A stretch of 12,696 nucleotides of DNA, taken from Deltaproteobacteria bacterium. GTDB lineage: Bacteria; Bdellovibrionota; FAC87; UBA2466. Below, in pieces: positions 1 through 8,500 of the stretch (positions are counted from its first letter, which is position 1; every line of letters starts with the position of its first letter). Below the pieces are notes generated by a model. The model saw only the letters and a program-made list of their open reading frames with translations, was not told the origin of the DNA and ran no database searches. A program made the position numbers and the translations under genes. The stretch is from assembly GCA_013205415.1 (NCBI GenBank), contig JABMMY010000207.1, positions 1 to 12,696 on the forward strand. The letters are read 5' to 3'.

Positions 1-266
1 ATTAGAATACGGGCTAGTAACTTAAAATAACTTGGTATTTCATAGGCTTAATCGCTTTCAAAACAGATGTATATCTTTTGTAATCACCCAGAGAAAAAAT
101 GCTTTTTTTTGACACAATTGGAAGAGTTAGCTGCCGTTAAGTACTTAAACCCGACCGTTCTCACACTGAATACACCACTATTCTTTTATAAAATAATACC
201 TTAACCCACAATAATTTTATGGGCCCTTTATTTGCAGTTTATAAAAGAATACGGGGTAATTAAATA
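1..266. other. Non-coding leader upstream of the 267-2036 gene
   Basis: AT-rich region with no convincing gene. It contains a consensus-like TTGACA at 109-114 (+), but no good -10 hexamer lies 16-18 bp downstream, so it is not called as a promoter. A TATAAAATAAT stretch at 187-197 could serve as a -10 region with a poor -35. A 14-bp inverted repeat (179-192 / 238-251) occupies the last 90 bases and ends one base before the G-rich ribosome-binding site (GGGG, 253-256). A 10-bp motif, AGAATACGGG, occurs at 4-13 and again at 246-255. A 45-codon reading frame at 67-204 has no ribosome-binding site and is not called. Confidence 0.6.
179..251. repeat. 14-bp perfect inverted repeat in the leader
   Basis: TATTCTTTTATAAA at 179-192 is the exact reverse complement of TTTATAAAAGAATA at 238-251. 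The spacer is 45 bp and contains a GGGCCC palindrome at 221-226. The right arm abuts the presumed Shine-Dalgarno of the downstream gene. It could be an operator pair for a dimeric regulator or an mRNA stem that masks the ribosome-binding site. The role is inferred; only the symmetry is seen. The arms are AT-rich, so some chance contribution is possible. Confidence 0.6.
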
Positions 267-2036
267 ATGAGAAATCTCAAACATATATTCAGCAAGGCTG
301 CACTATTCTATTTAATAGGCTGCAGATTATTAATACCCAGAATCTGTTTAGCTAATCATGATTCGATGACATTGCCCTCTTTTGTTAAAAGTATCTCCAG
401 TCCCCAAATTAGCTTTAATACATCTGGGCTTTTCAAAGAGATTAGAGCCAACCTAAAGGATTTAAAAACTCTTGATGATGAATATTCACAGAATCCGGCT
501 AATGCCAAGAAAACTGATTCTAAAGAAGCACCGAATTCTGAAATTCAAGCAACCTATGAAAAGAACAAAGAGGAGTTTGATTCGAAAATAAAAGAGGTCA
601 TTGAAAAGCTAAAGAAGCAACTCGGAGAGCTCAGGAAAAACTCATTGCAGTCGAAATCATCAGAGAAAAAAGACTTGGAGCAATTAATCGGATTAATGGA
701 AAAGGCTATTTCAGAACACTCCCAAAAAGTGGCCACCAAAACAGAGACCTCTGAAATTACCGATAAGGTTAAAAATAAAAAAAAGAGGACTCCCAAAGAA
801 AAACAGGCCTTACAAGATCAAATTAAGAACTTAAGAGACTCGATTTTAAATCATGCGGAGTCGGGAGATTCCTTCGGAAATCAATTGGCAGAACAGTACA
901 AAGAAACATTAAGCCAATTAACTAAATTAGAAAAAGAACTTAACTCAAATCAAATAGCACTCGAAAAAATTTCTAATAACGATCATTCCCCTTATAAGTC
1001 AAGTCCCCCGTCTGATGAGGAGGATTCTCTGTCTAACGAAGGCACTGAAAACGCTGGCTCTATCACACCTAATATCCCTTCAGTAGTTCGTAAGAGCCAA
1101 CCCCCAAGCGACTCTACATCGCTCACCCCTACACACAATAGTTCTGGGAATTCATCTGACAGTTTTGCTATTAATGAAAATTCGAATATCTCTCCGGAAA
1201 AACCCAATGCTCCTATATTAAATCCCAATAATAAAAATAATACTTTTGCAGCGCCATCTCGCTTTATTCAAATTCCTACAGTGAACTCTTTAGCTCAAAA
1301 TCCGGCGGTATTTCCTGGCCCTACTGCACCCATAACTCCAAAAAACTTTACCAATAATTTTTATACTACTACAACAGCTTCAGCTTCGGCCGCTGTCCCC
1401 ACTATTGATAACCCCCCTAATGCCTCTCCTGTTGATAACCCTTTCCTTGATACCTCTAATACCAAAGCGAGACTTACCCCTGAAACCGGTTTTAATCTGG
1501 ATGTTAGTCTGAGAAAGAAAGATCCAAACACACCTAACGAGCAACTTAAATATGTGCGCTCTTCCGACTCAAATAGTAACTCATTAACAACCTCAAATAG
1601 TGACTCATTAACGACTGTAGGAACTACTAGCTATGATTCCTATCAATCGAACTTGGGGTCAAATGAATCGAGCGGTAATGCCTATAATAGTGAAAACTTT
1701 TCCGTGGAAGACCCTAGCGAGTTTAATAATAGGCAAATAGCCTCTGTAGAGTACACGAATAATAATATTGAAGTGGCAAGTTATGACTTTAGAACCGTAT
1801 CTACTTTAGAAGATCCAGTCAAAAACGACCGCCTTACTCAAATTTTGAAAGAACTACAAGTACCAAGCGTTCCGACTGATCTCTCTAGTGACATTTCGAC
1901 GCTTCTTGAGAAAAAAACAGAATCTATTAAGACAAAAAAATCTTTTCCTTCAATAGCAGGTTCCAATTTTTCAGATAGTGCTGAATCTAGAGGACCCAGT
2001 CTATTTGATAGATTCGTAGCCTGGCTTGGAATTTAG
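267..2036 (+). CDS. Exported coiled-coil, Ser/Asn/Pro-rich protein of unknown function
   Basis: I do not recognise this 589-residue protein. The ATG at 267 is preceded by a weak GGGG ribosome-binding site. The N-terminus is basic (residues 1-10) and then hydrophobic. It reads either as a signal peptidase I signal cut near residue 29 (ICLA then NHD) or as a short lipoprotein signal with LIGC ending at Cys19. Residues about 95-155 and 175-235 are rich in Lys, Glu and Leu with coiled-coil spacing. Residues about 236-530 are low-complexity (Ser, Asn, Pro, Thr) and include an 8-residue tandem duplication. The C-terminus (about 530-589) is more ordered and ends in an amphipathic FDRFVAWLGI segment. 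An envelope or secreted stalk-like protein is a reasonable inference. It is convergent with the Glt-like operon and the stop codons overlap. There is no direct evidence that it belongs to the machinery. Confidence 0.75.
   Translation: MRNLKHIFSKAALFYLIGCRLLIPRICLANHDSMTLPSFVKSISSPQISFNTSGLFKEIRANLKDLKTLDDEYSQNPANAKKTDSKEAPNSEIQATYEKNKEEFDSKIKEVIEKLKKQLGELRKNSLQSKSSEKKDLEQLIGLMEKAISEHSQKVATKTETSEITDKVKNKKKRTPKEKQALQDQIKNLRDSILNHAESGDSFGNQLAEQYKETLSQLTKLEKELNSNQIALEKISNNDHSPYKSSPPSDEEDSLSNEGTENAGSITPNIPSVVRKSQPPSDSTSLTPTHNSSGNSSDSFAINENSNISPEKPNAPILNPNNKNNTFAAPSRFIQIPTVNSLAQNPAVFPGPTAPITPKNFTNNFYTTTTASASAAVPTIDNPPNASPVDNPFLDTSNTKARLTPETGFNLDVSLRKKDPNTPNEQLKYVRSSDSNSNSLTTSNSDSLTTVGTTSYDSYQSNLGSNESSGNAYNSENFSVEDPSEFNNRQIASVEYTNNNIEVASYDFRTVSTLEDPVKNDRLTQILKELQVPSVPTDLSSDISTLLEKKTESIKTKKSFPSIAGSNFSDSAESRGPSLFDRFVAWLGI
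1568..1615 (+). repeat. 24-bp tandem duplication inside the Ser/Asn-rich gene
   Basis: Two adjacent 24-bp units (1568-1591 and 1592-1615) differ at two positions only. In frame they encode SNSNSLTT followed by SNSDSLTT. The repeat length is a multiple of three, so it is a recent in-frame expansion within the low-complexity tail. Confidence 0.85.
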
Positions 2037-4243
2037 TTCGCAGGATTTAAGTAAAATGGATACGCTGCCACCTCTGTAACCACAGGCGCTTCTGGTTTGG
2101 GAAATACCCAGCTCTTAATCCTACTTCCAATACAACCCTCAAGTCCCACGTCTCCGATTGTACTTTCTTTAACTCCCACCGTGGAAACGATCCCATTGGG
2201 TTGAATGTTAAAAAACATCACTACCTTTCCACTGAGTTTGGGGTTTCTTTGTAATGCAGAATCATAACAGGCTCTAATTTCAGCTCGGTGACGTTGGACA
2301 ACGGCATTGATAAGATCTTTAGAAAGTCCTGAGAGAACTTGAATGTTTTCCGACACAATACTAATGGCATGTTCACCTTTAAGACCGAATCTTCCGGGAC
2401 CAGAAATGCCTTCACCGATGCCGTCGCCATGATATCCACGACCCAATCCTTTAGTTGATGGCCCATCGATTCCCACAGTTTTTCCACCACCGCCAGCATC
2501 CACACCCTTCAACCCCATTCCACCCGCACCACCAGTCTCTTCAAGACTTTTTCCTCTGGCTCCGCGAATGGCCTTTCCAAATTCATCAAAGCCACCTGGC
2601 CCCTCAGGTCCTTCACCTGCATTGATAAGATTGTTAAACTCTTTTTGAATGGCTCCATTAGACATTGCTTTTAATAATCCCACGCTCTTGATCGATTTTT
2701 TCTCTGGTACTTTAGTTTTTGCGGGAGTCGCCGTTTTAGTTGCTACAGGTGACGGCGTCGTATTTGCTTTGGGTTTTGATTTAGGTAAAATGGTCTGTGC
2801 CTTTTCCTCTTTTCTAGGAAGATCTTTTCTACCTGCCTCTCCTTCAGGACCGATCGCTGGCCCCCCTTCACCCGCAACTGAACCACCCTCTTTAGACTCT
2901 TCTCCTTTTGCAATTAAACACATTTTTGAAATATCGGGTCTCTTTTTAATTACAATTTTAGCAAATCTCTCAGGCACCTGTTCGATGGTGACTGGAATAG
3001 GTTTCGGAACAAAGGAAAGCCCTAGCATTAAGGCCAAGAAAAGAAGCACCGATCCTATAGTCGTTCTCATTAATAATGCATCTTGTTCAAAGAAAGGTGG
3101 CCGTAAAATTCGAGGTGCTGGCTTTACATAAAGAATAAAAAAACTGACCGTCCCCACAGCGATTTTTGCAAAATCGTCCTGTTTTAAACCCATCACATAA
3201 TGATCGCCCTCTTTGCGAACAAACTTTTCATTACGCAAATCTTTTATTGAATATATTTTGTCACGGGCACGTATGGTTCCGGACATTTCTTCGGTAAAAG
3301 CTAACTGACTAGTTCCATCCTCTTGAATAGTTAATAAGGGAAATTCATCGGGGATACCTACGCTGGGAATGATATAGTCATTACGAGGGCTTTCACCAAT
3401 GTTTAGGACACACTCGTCATTATAATTAGAAATATCAAGGATGTGGTCGCCCCATAATGCAGTCACCTCAATCTCTCTGGCATGCGATGGAGACTCAAAG
3501 GCTTTTTCTAATTCTTCAGGTAAAATATCGTCATCAGACTTTCGATCTCTACGATCATCGATGCGTCTTTCTAAACTTGTAATATCAAATACTCGGCGCT
3601 CACTTTGCCTACGTTCACCGCCCCTTCTTTCTATGGGCAAATCTTTTCTACGATCGTTATCCTCTCTTCTTTCCGAGGTTACTTTATCGGTTTCGGTGTT
3701 TTCCTCTTTTCGACGAGTCTCTTTTCGCTGCTCAATTCGTCGATCTCCTTGGCGCCTTTCCTCAAGGCGTTTTTCAGTTGGAAAAGCATCCTTTTTTCTT
3801 CGGTCCTTGTCTCTACGATTGGTATCAAAATCATCTCTTTCAATATCTACCAAAGTGGCATCATTATTAGTGACGTCTTCCGCATCAAATTTAGAGGTGT
3901 TAGGTGCGCTAGCTTGTCCTGAGCCTTTCGTTACCTTTAACTCTACAAAACCCAGACGAATACTATCTCCAAACTTCAATTTTGATTCGATCACTTTTTT
4001 GCCATTTAAAAATGTGCCGTGGCTTGAAGCTAGATCGGTAAGAACGATATCTTCATCTCTTATTTCAATCAGTGCGTGAATTCTGGAAACCCTAGGATCA
4101 TCAATTCTTAAATCGGCAGATAGGATTCTTCCCATCACGATCTTATCTTTGATAAATTCTCCAGTATGAATCACTACGCCATCTTTACCTAAGACGTCGA
4201 GACGAATTCCTGAACCGGCTAAGTTCTGTTGTTTTGATTCCAT
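2033..4243 (-). CDS. gltG: FHA-domain inner-membrane protein with AgmX/PglI (TonB-like) C-terminus, GltG-like
   Basis: 736 residues. An N-terminal cytoplasmic FHA domain spans about 14-104, with the GR pair (38-39), SRIH (53-56), SSHGT (73-77) and NG (80-81) that bind phosphothreonine peptides. Residues 143-232 are highly charged and contain 12 Arg-Arg pairs, often five residues apart. A beta-rich segment (about 255-380) precedes one membrane span (about 392-412). The periplasmic part has a Pro/Lys/Ala linker, a Gly-rich stretch (about 543-620), and a C-terminal TonB-like domain (about 640-733) with two cysteines (659, 704) that probably pair. This order matches GltG/PglI of the M. xanthus gliding machinery. 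The C-terminal domain is also shared with GltJ/AgmX, but GltJ carries a zinc-ribbon/GYF N-terminus rather than FHA. Start: ATG with AGAGG nine bases upstream. It is the last gene of the operon, 8 bp after the small exported protein. Symbol given by domain architecture, not by alignment. Confidence 0.85.
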   Translation of the reverse strand: MESKQQNLAGSGIRLDVLGKDGVVIHTGEFIKDKIVMGRILSADLRIDDPRVSRIHALIEIRDEDIVLTDLASSHGTFLNGKKVIESKLKFGDSIRLGFVELKVTKGSGQASAPNTSKFDAEDVTNNDATLVDIERDDFDTNRRDKDRRKKDAFPTEKRLEERRQGDRRIEQRKETRRKEENTETDKVTSERREDNDRRKDLPIERRGGERRQSERRVFDITSLERRIDDRRDRKSDDDILPEELEKAFESPSHAREIEVTALWGDHILDISNYNDECVLNIGESPRNDYIIPSVGIPDEFPLLTIQEDGTSQLAFTEEMSGTIRARDKIYSIKDLRNEKFVRKEGDHYVMGLKQDDFAKIAVGTVSFFILYVKPAPRILRPPFFEQDALLMRTTIGSVLLFLALMLGLSFVPKPIPVTIEQVPERFAKIVIKKRPDISKMCLIAKGEESKEGGSVAGEGGPAIGPEGEAGRKDLPRKEEKAQTILPKSKPKANTTPSPVATKTATPAKTKVPEKKSIKSVGLLKAMSNGAIQKEFNNLINAGEGPEGPGGFDEFGKAIRGARGKSLEETGGAGGMGLKGVDAGGGGKTVGIDGPSTKGLGRGYHGDGIGEGISGPGRFGLKGEHAISIVSENIQVLSGLSKDLINAVVQRHRAEIRACYDSALQRNPKLSGKVVMFFNIQPNGIVSTVGVKESTIGDVGLEGCIGSRIKSWVFPKPEAPVVTEVAAYPFYLNPAN

Positions 4244-4251
4244 GTTGCCTC

Positions 4252-4611
4252 TTATTTTATGAGCCTTGCTGAGTCTATGACTTCAGCATCAAAATTTTCT
4301 CTGACCCTAATAATACTTTTCCCTTTAACATCTTTAATATTTGAAATGTAAGAGCCAGAAGGTTTATTGTATAAACCATCAATATTAGCTCCTTCAAAAT
4401 CATAGCTAGTTTTCTTTTTATATTTCACAGTGGTTCCATCGGATCTTTTTTCCACCACAAAATCACCTTCGTCACGTTTTCCGGGAGCAGAGCTCACGCT
4501 CTCCTTTGGAGGCACTCGGGGAATTGATTTTTTATTTTTAGCGTGAACAGTAACTTCAAAAACTGAAAAAACAAAAATTATTAATGTGAAGTTTAATAAT
4601 CTATTTTTCAT
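4252..4611 (-). CDS. Small exported protein of unknown function in the Glt-like operon
   Basis: 119 residues. A clear signal peptide (basic MKNR, hydrophobic 5-22, VHA cut at about 24-25) precedes a basic linker rich in Lys, Pro and Ser. The conserved-looking C-terminal part (about 70-119) runs YDFEGANIDG, a KPSGSYI motif, then RVRENFDAEVIDSA. I recall similar DFE...I.G...KP.G.Y...R.NF.EE segments in small exported proteins next to AgmX/PglI-type genes in deltaproteobacteria, but cannot confirm this. Start: ATG at 4611 with only a weak ribosome-binding site. It lies 73 bp after the TPR lipoprotein gene and 8 bp before gltG, so it is probably co-translated with gltG. It could fill the role of GltF or another small periplasmic subunit. 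That is positional inference only. Confidence 0.8.
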   Translation of the reverse strand: MKNRLLNFTLIIFVFSVFEVTVHAKNKKSIPRVPPKESVSSAPGKRDEGDFVVEKRSDGTTVKYKKKTSYDFEGANIDGLYNKPSGSYISNIKDVKGKSIIRVRENFDAEVIDSARLIK

Positions 4612-4647
4612 AACGTTTCACTTTCGATTTCAATTCCTAAAAAGACA

Positions 4648-4660
4648 CTTAGCATCTAAG
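4648..4660 (-). other. Small hairpin in the 73-bp gap inside the operon
   Basis: On the minus strand the gap after the TPR lipoprotein gene contains CTTAG-ATG-CTAAG, a five-base stem with a three-base loop. It is followed by TGTC and five Ts. It is the only intergenic gap in the operon larger than 40 bp. It could act as a weak attenuator or an mRNA processing site; the stem is too weak for a confident terminator. Confidence 0.2.
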
Positions 4661-4684
4661 AGTTTTTAGAGATCAGCATTATCT

Positions 4685-5551
4685 TTATCGCCATCCCTGA
4701 ATCATTTCATGAGCTTTTGATGCCTCTTTTCCACCGCGTTGAATGTAACGAAGCATTATTTCCGAAGCCTCCTCGCGTTTTCCGAGATGCTTGGCCAAAA
4801 TTAAGGCATCATTATAAAGAACCGCCACATTTTGGGTATGGCTATCCATAAAGGTGGAATAGAGTTGATGCGCTTCAGCAAACTTACCCTGCGACTCCAG
4901 ACAGACTCCGAGTCCCAAAACGGCGTCCTCAAAATCCCCATCGATGTCTAAGGCCTTTCTAAATAGGGGCTGCGCCTCTACATAACTTTTACTTTGTAAA
5001 TAAAGAGCCCCTAGATTCACTCTGGGCGCCGCAATAGTAGGCTCTGCTGCGATGGCCTTGGTAAAATAGTTCATCGCTTTATCTCGATCTTTCTCCTGTA
5101 AGCTCAACATCCCTAAATTGTTATATAGCAGTGACCTCCACCTAAAATTGGGATCTTTTTCAAGTAAGGTAAAAAAATAGTTCGCTAATTCCCTCTTTTG
5201 ATACCTCATGTAGTGAACCCCCAGAACAAAAAGGCCACGCTTTTCTTCTGGATTTTTAGCTACAAAATCCTTTATCTTTTGTTCTGTTCCTGGCTTTTTA
5301 TTATTGGTATCGAGCACCGTCAGATAGTCCAGATACTTGTCTAGCTTTGTAGGATCTACAACCTCGCCATCCACTTCATCTATCTTTTCCGATAGTATTT
5401 TTCTATAGGGATCAAACTCACCCTCAGATCCATGATCAAACCAAGCCAGATATTCATACGTTTTGCTTTTGGCCTCCATTTGATTCAATGATGAACATCC
5501 CTGAAAACAAACGATAACCCCAATGGCTGCTATCATGATAAATGGCTTCAT
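4685..5551 (-). CDS. gltE: TPR lipoprotein, GltE/AglT-like
   Basis: 288 residues. The signal has a lipobox-like FQGC ending at Cys19, followed by Ser-Ser, so the product is probably a lipoprotein. About five tetratricopeptide repeats cover residues 104-276 (best ones near 140-173, 174-207 and 208-241, with the usual LG..Y......A...F.KA....P pattern). TPR stacks are protein-binding scaffolds. In the M. xanthus gliding apparatus AglT/GltE is a TPR protein of the periplasmic connection. The ATG at 5551 overlaps the stop of the upstream large TPR gene as ATGA, with GGGAG upstream, so translation is likely coupled. The GltE name rests on size, TPR content and position next to the GltD-like gene. 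Confidence 0.8.
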   Translation of the reverse strand: MKPFIMIAAIGVIVCFQGCSSLNQMEAKSKTYEYLAWFDHGSEGEFDPYRKILSEKIDEVDGEVVDPTKLDKYLDYLTVLDTNNKKPGTEQKIKDFVAKNPEEKRGLFVLGVHYMRYQKRELANYFFTLLEKDPNFRWRSLLYNNLGMLSLQEKDRDKAMNYFTKAIAAEPTIAAPRVNLGALYLQSKSYVEAQPLFRKALDIDGDFEDAVLGLGVCLESQGKFAEAHQLYSTFMDSHTQNVAVLYNDALILAKHLGKREEASEIMLRYIQRGGKEASKAHEMIQGWR

Positions 5552-8500
5552 TCGTTAACACTCCCTTCCTTCGGACCCTTAGTACTCCAATAAGAGGGTT
5601 GAGGACTGATCCCAGTCGGCTCAAACTGTCCTTCGATTTTCTTGGCTTTGTCTCGACATTTTTTCGCATAATCGGTTATCACATGAAACTGAGAAGCTCT
5701 CTCAGCACACACACTCAGAATTTCCTGCGCCTTCTTTTCTAAGGGTGCAATCTGTGTAGTATCAATTTGTTTTAATCCCGCCTCTGCCTCTGTTTTTTCC
5801 TCTGGCTTATATCGAGAAGGGATCTTTAGACTACGAAACTGTGACACATAGGTTTCATAAGCCGTACTTTTTTCATATAGTGCTGCAATTCCCCACTCGG
5901 GAACCCCTCTTTCAATTTCGTCATCATAGGTTTTGGATAGCTTACTTAGCGCCTTCAACTTTTTCTTCATTAAAACCAAAAGATCGGCCTCAGGAAATCT
6001 CAGTTTGATGGCATCGTATTTCTTTCTTTCTTTATCAACCTCTTTAAAATAGCTTGCTCCCAAGAAAAACGCTGCATGTCCTGTCGGGACCACTCTTTTA
6101 TTAGCCTGTGCTATTTTTTTAATTTCCAGCACGACACTTCCAATTTTTTCACTCATGCCCGCCTTTTCAAAACTTTTAGCCAGTTCTCCGAGAATCTCCA
6201 TTCTCTCCGCGGCAGATTTACTATCTTTAGTGAGTTTTAGATAAATGGCAGCGGCCTTATTCATCTCCTTCTCTTTTTTAAAAAGCTTGGCCTTTGATAT
6301 CTCAATCGCTTTAGTCTCCTTACCTGAGGGGTTACCCTCCTTCAGATAGGTATCGTAAAGTTGTAGCGCCAATTTATTATATTCCAATAGCTCTGCGTAA
6401 ACTGCGGCATTATAAAGTGCTTTTTTGGCCTCTTTATCCTCAGGAAACTTTTTATAAAAATCTTGGTACTGTTTCTGGGCCGTTTCAAAATCATACTGTT
6501 TTTCAGATTCCTGCGCTAAATTCAGCATGATTTTTCCCGAGTACTCACTTTTAGGGAATTTAACTAAAAATAATTTTGCACTCTCAGAGGTCTTTTCAAG
6601 ATCTCCCTGTTTTTGATAGCTCACATAAGAATTATAAAGAGCTTTTTCAGCGAGTGGACCTTTAGAATTTCCTTCATAAAATTTCAAATAATTTAATCCA
6701 GCCTGTGACCATTCTTTTTTAGCTTCAAAGGTTTCAATCTGTTTGAAGTCTATCTCACCTACGATAGTGTTTAGCTCATTACGAAACTGCACATCTCCCA
6801 AGCCTTTAATTGCAGTAAATTCCTGAGCGTGAGAGGTCAACGACGTATAGTCTTTTTTAATATTATCAATATCAAGTACGATATGCGCCGCTGTAGTAGC
6901 ACTGCGATGCGCAGGATACTTGAGAGCAATATTTTTAAAAGCTGCTTGGGCTTCATCAAAATGATGTCGACGATAATAAATAGAGGCCATTCGAAACTGA
7001 ACATCTACCACTCTATCTCCAGTGGGATATTCTTTTACATAATATTCACTCACCTCAATAAAGTTGGCCTCAGCCGCTGGAATTTCCTCTGGAGTTTGGT
7101 CCACCGTCTTTTGTTCTGTTTTATTGTAGCGATCTAATTTAGCTCCTGCTGCAGTCAATTTATCTAAGGCCAGAAGAGCGTTATAAACCGACTCACTACT
7201 CATTTTGTCCTTAGGGGCCATCCGAGCCGCGACCATATAACTTTTGGATGCCTCCAGCCATTTCTCTAAATTAAAAAGTGCTTCCCCTTGAAAAAAAGCA
7301 ATTTTTTTACGATCTTGAAATCCAGGAAAATTTTTCTGAATACCCGCATAGATTTTTAGAGCGTAATCATAGTGACCTCTATTAGCACTTTTTTGAGCCG
7401 CATTGTGATGGAAGAATGCTGCCTTAGCTGCCTCTCCTGCAACTGTGTCGAATGCAGATTTTCTTTCCTGAGTTTTATCTTCGGGAAACTTATTTGCCCA
7501 CTCCGAATTTTCGCCAAATTTATCTAGGGCAGAGAGCAGGGTTTTTGTGGCTGCAGGCGCCTTACCCATACGTGCTTGGCTTTCATATAGCCCTAGGTAT
7601 AAATTTGGAGCATCCAATCCATCTGGAAACTCTTCAATCAGTTTCGTATAGGCTCTAATCGCAGCCTCATCCTTGGCTTTGCTTCGAAAAATATCTGCGA
7701 TTAAACGCAAATTAGAAAGGGCTTTTTCTTTGCTCTGCATTTCAGTAAAAAATGCTACTGCATCGTCTACGCTTTCGGCTTCACCATAGAATAAAACAAG
7801 ATCTTTTAAGGCCTGGTCTCTAAGATTAAATTTTCCTGGCTCCGTATTTTTATCAAGCCTTTCCACCAGTTTTTTCATACTTCGCAGAGCCTTTTTAGGA
7901 TCCCCAATATTAAGTTCACACCAGGCCAGCTTATATTCTGCGTAATCTCTCAAACTCGAACTTTTACTGAATAACATTTGATATCTTACGGCAGCTGCTT
8001 TGAATTGGTGATTATCAAAGTAATAATCACCTACATAAAGTACAGCCTCGGACCACTTACGACTATTAGGATAGCTTTTTATAACCCGTTCTAAGTAGGC
8101 GGAGCCTTTTTTAAGATTACCGGCCTCTAATTCCACGAATCCAATGAAAAAGATAACCTCATCCATTTTTGGATGTTTAGGAAATTCTTTTTCTAAACCA
8201 TAAAAGATTCCGAGTGCTTCCGCCAAATATTTCTGGGAACGACCATTATCTAATCGAGGAGACACCGCCTTGGGATCGGTCTCCTTCTTTTTTTCATGCA
8301 ACTGCAATTGCTGGCTGAAATATTCATTTTCTCGATAGGAAAGCTCCATATACTTTTCCGCGTAGAGCTGTCCTAGTCTCAGAAGCATGTTATCTCGATT
8401 AGCCTTTAATCCTGAATCCATCTCCTGTCGAAGCAACTTGATTGCCTCGTCTCTTTTTTCTGTAATAAAGGCCTCTTTGGCAAACACAAAAAGCTGGTGA

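Noticed and set aside
109..114. Perfect TTGACA as a promoter for the 267-2036 gene
   Set aside because: No acceptable -10 hexamer lies 15-19 bp downstream (132-137 is TGCCGT), so the match alone does not support a promoter.
67..204. 45-codon frame starting MYIFCNHPEKK in the leader
   Set aside because: It has no ribosome-binding site, no recognisable motif, and runs into the inverted repeat. Such a short frame is expected by chance.
2649..3131. 160-codon plus-strand frame with hydrophobic stretches
   Set aside because: It is a shadow of the Pro/Ala/Lys linker and membrane span of the FHA gene on the other strand.
3441..4079. 212-codon plus-strand frame opposite the FHA gene
   Set aside because: It is Ser/Arg/Leu-rich only because it is antisense to the Arg-Arg and Glu-rich linker. 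No start signal or domain is present.
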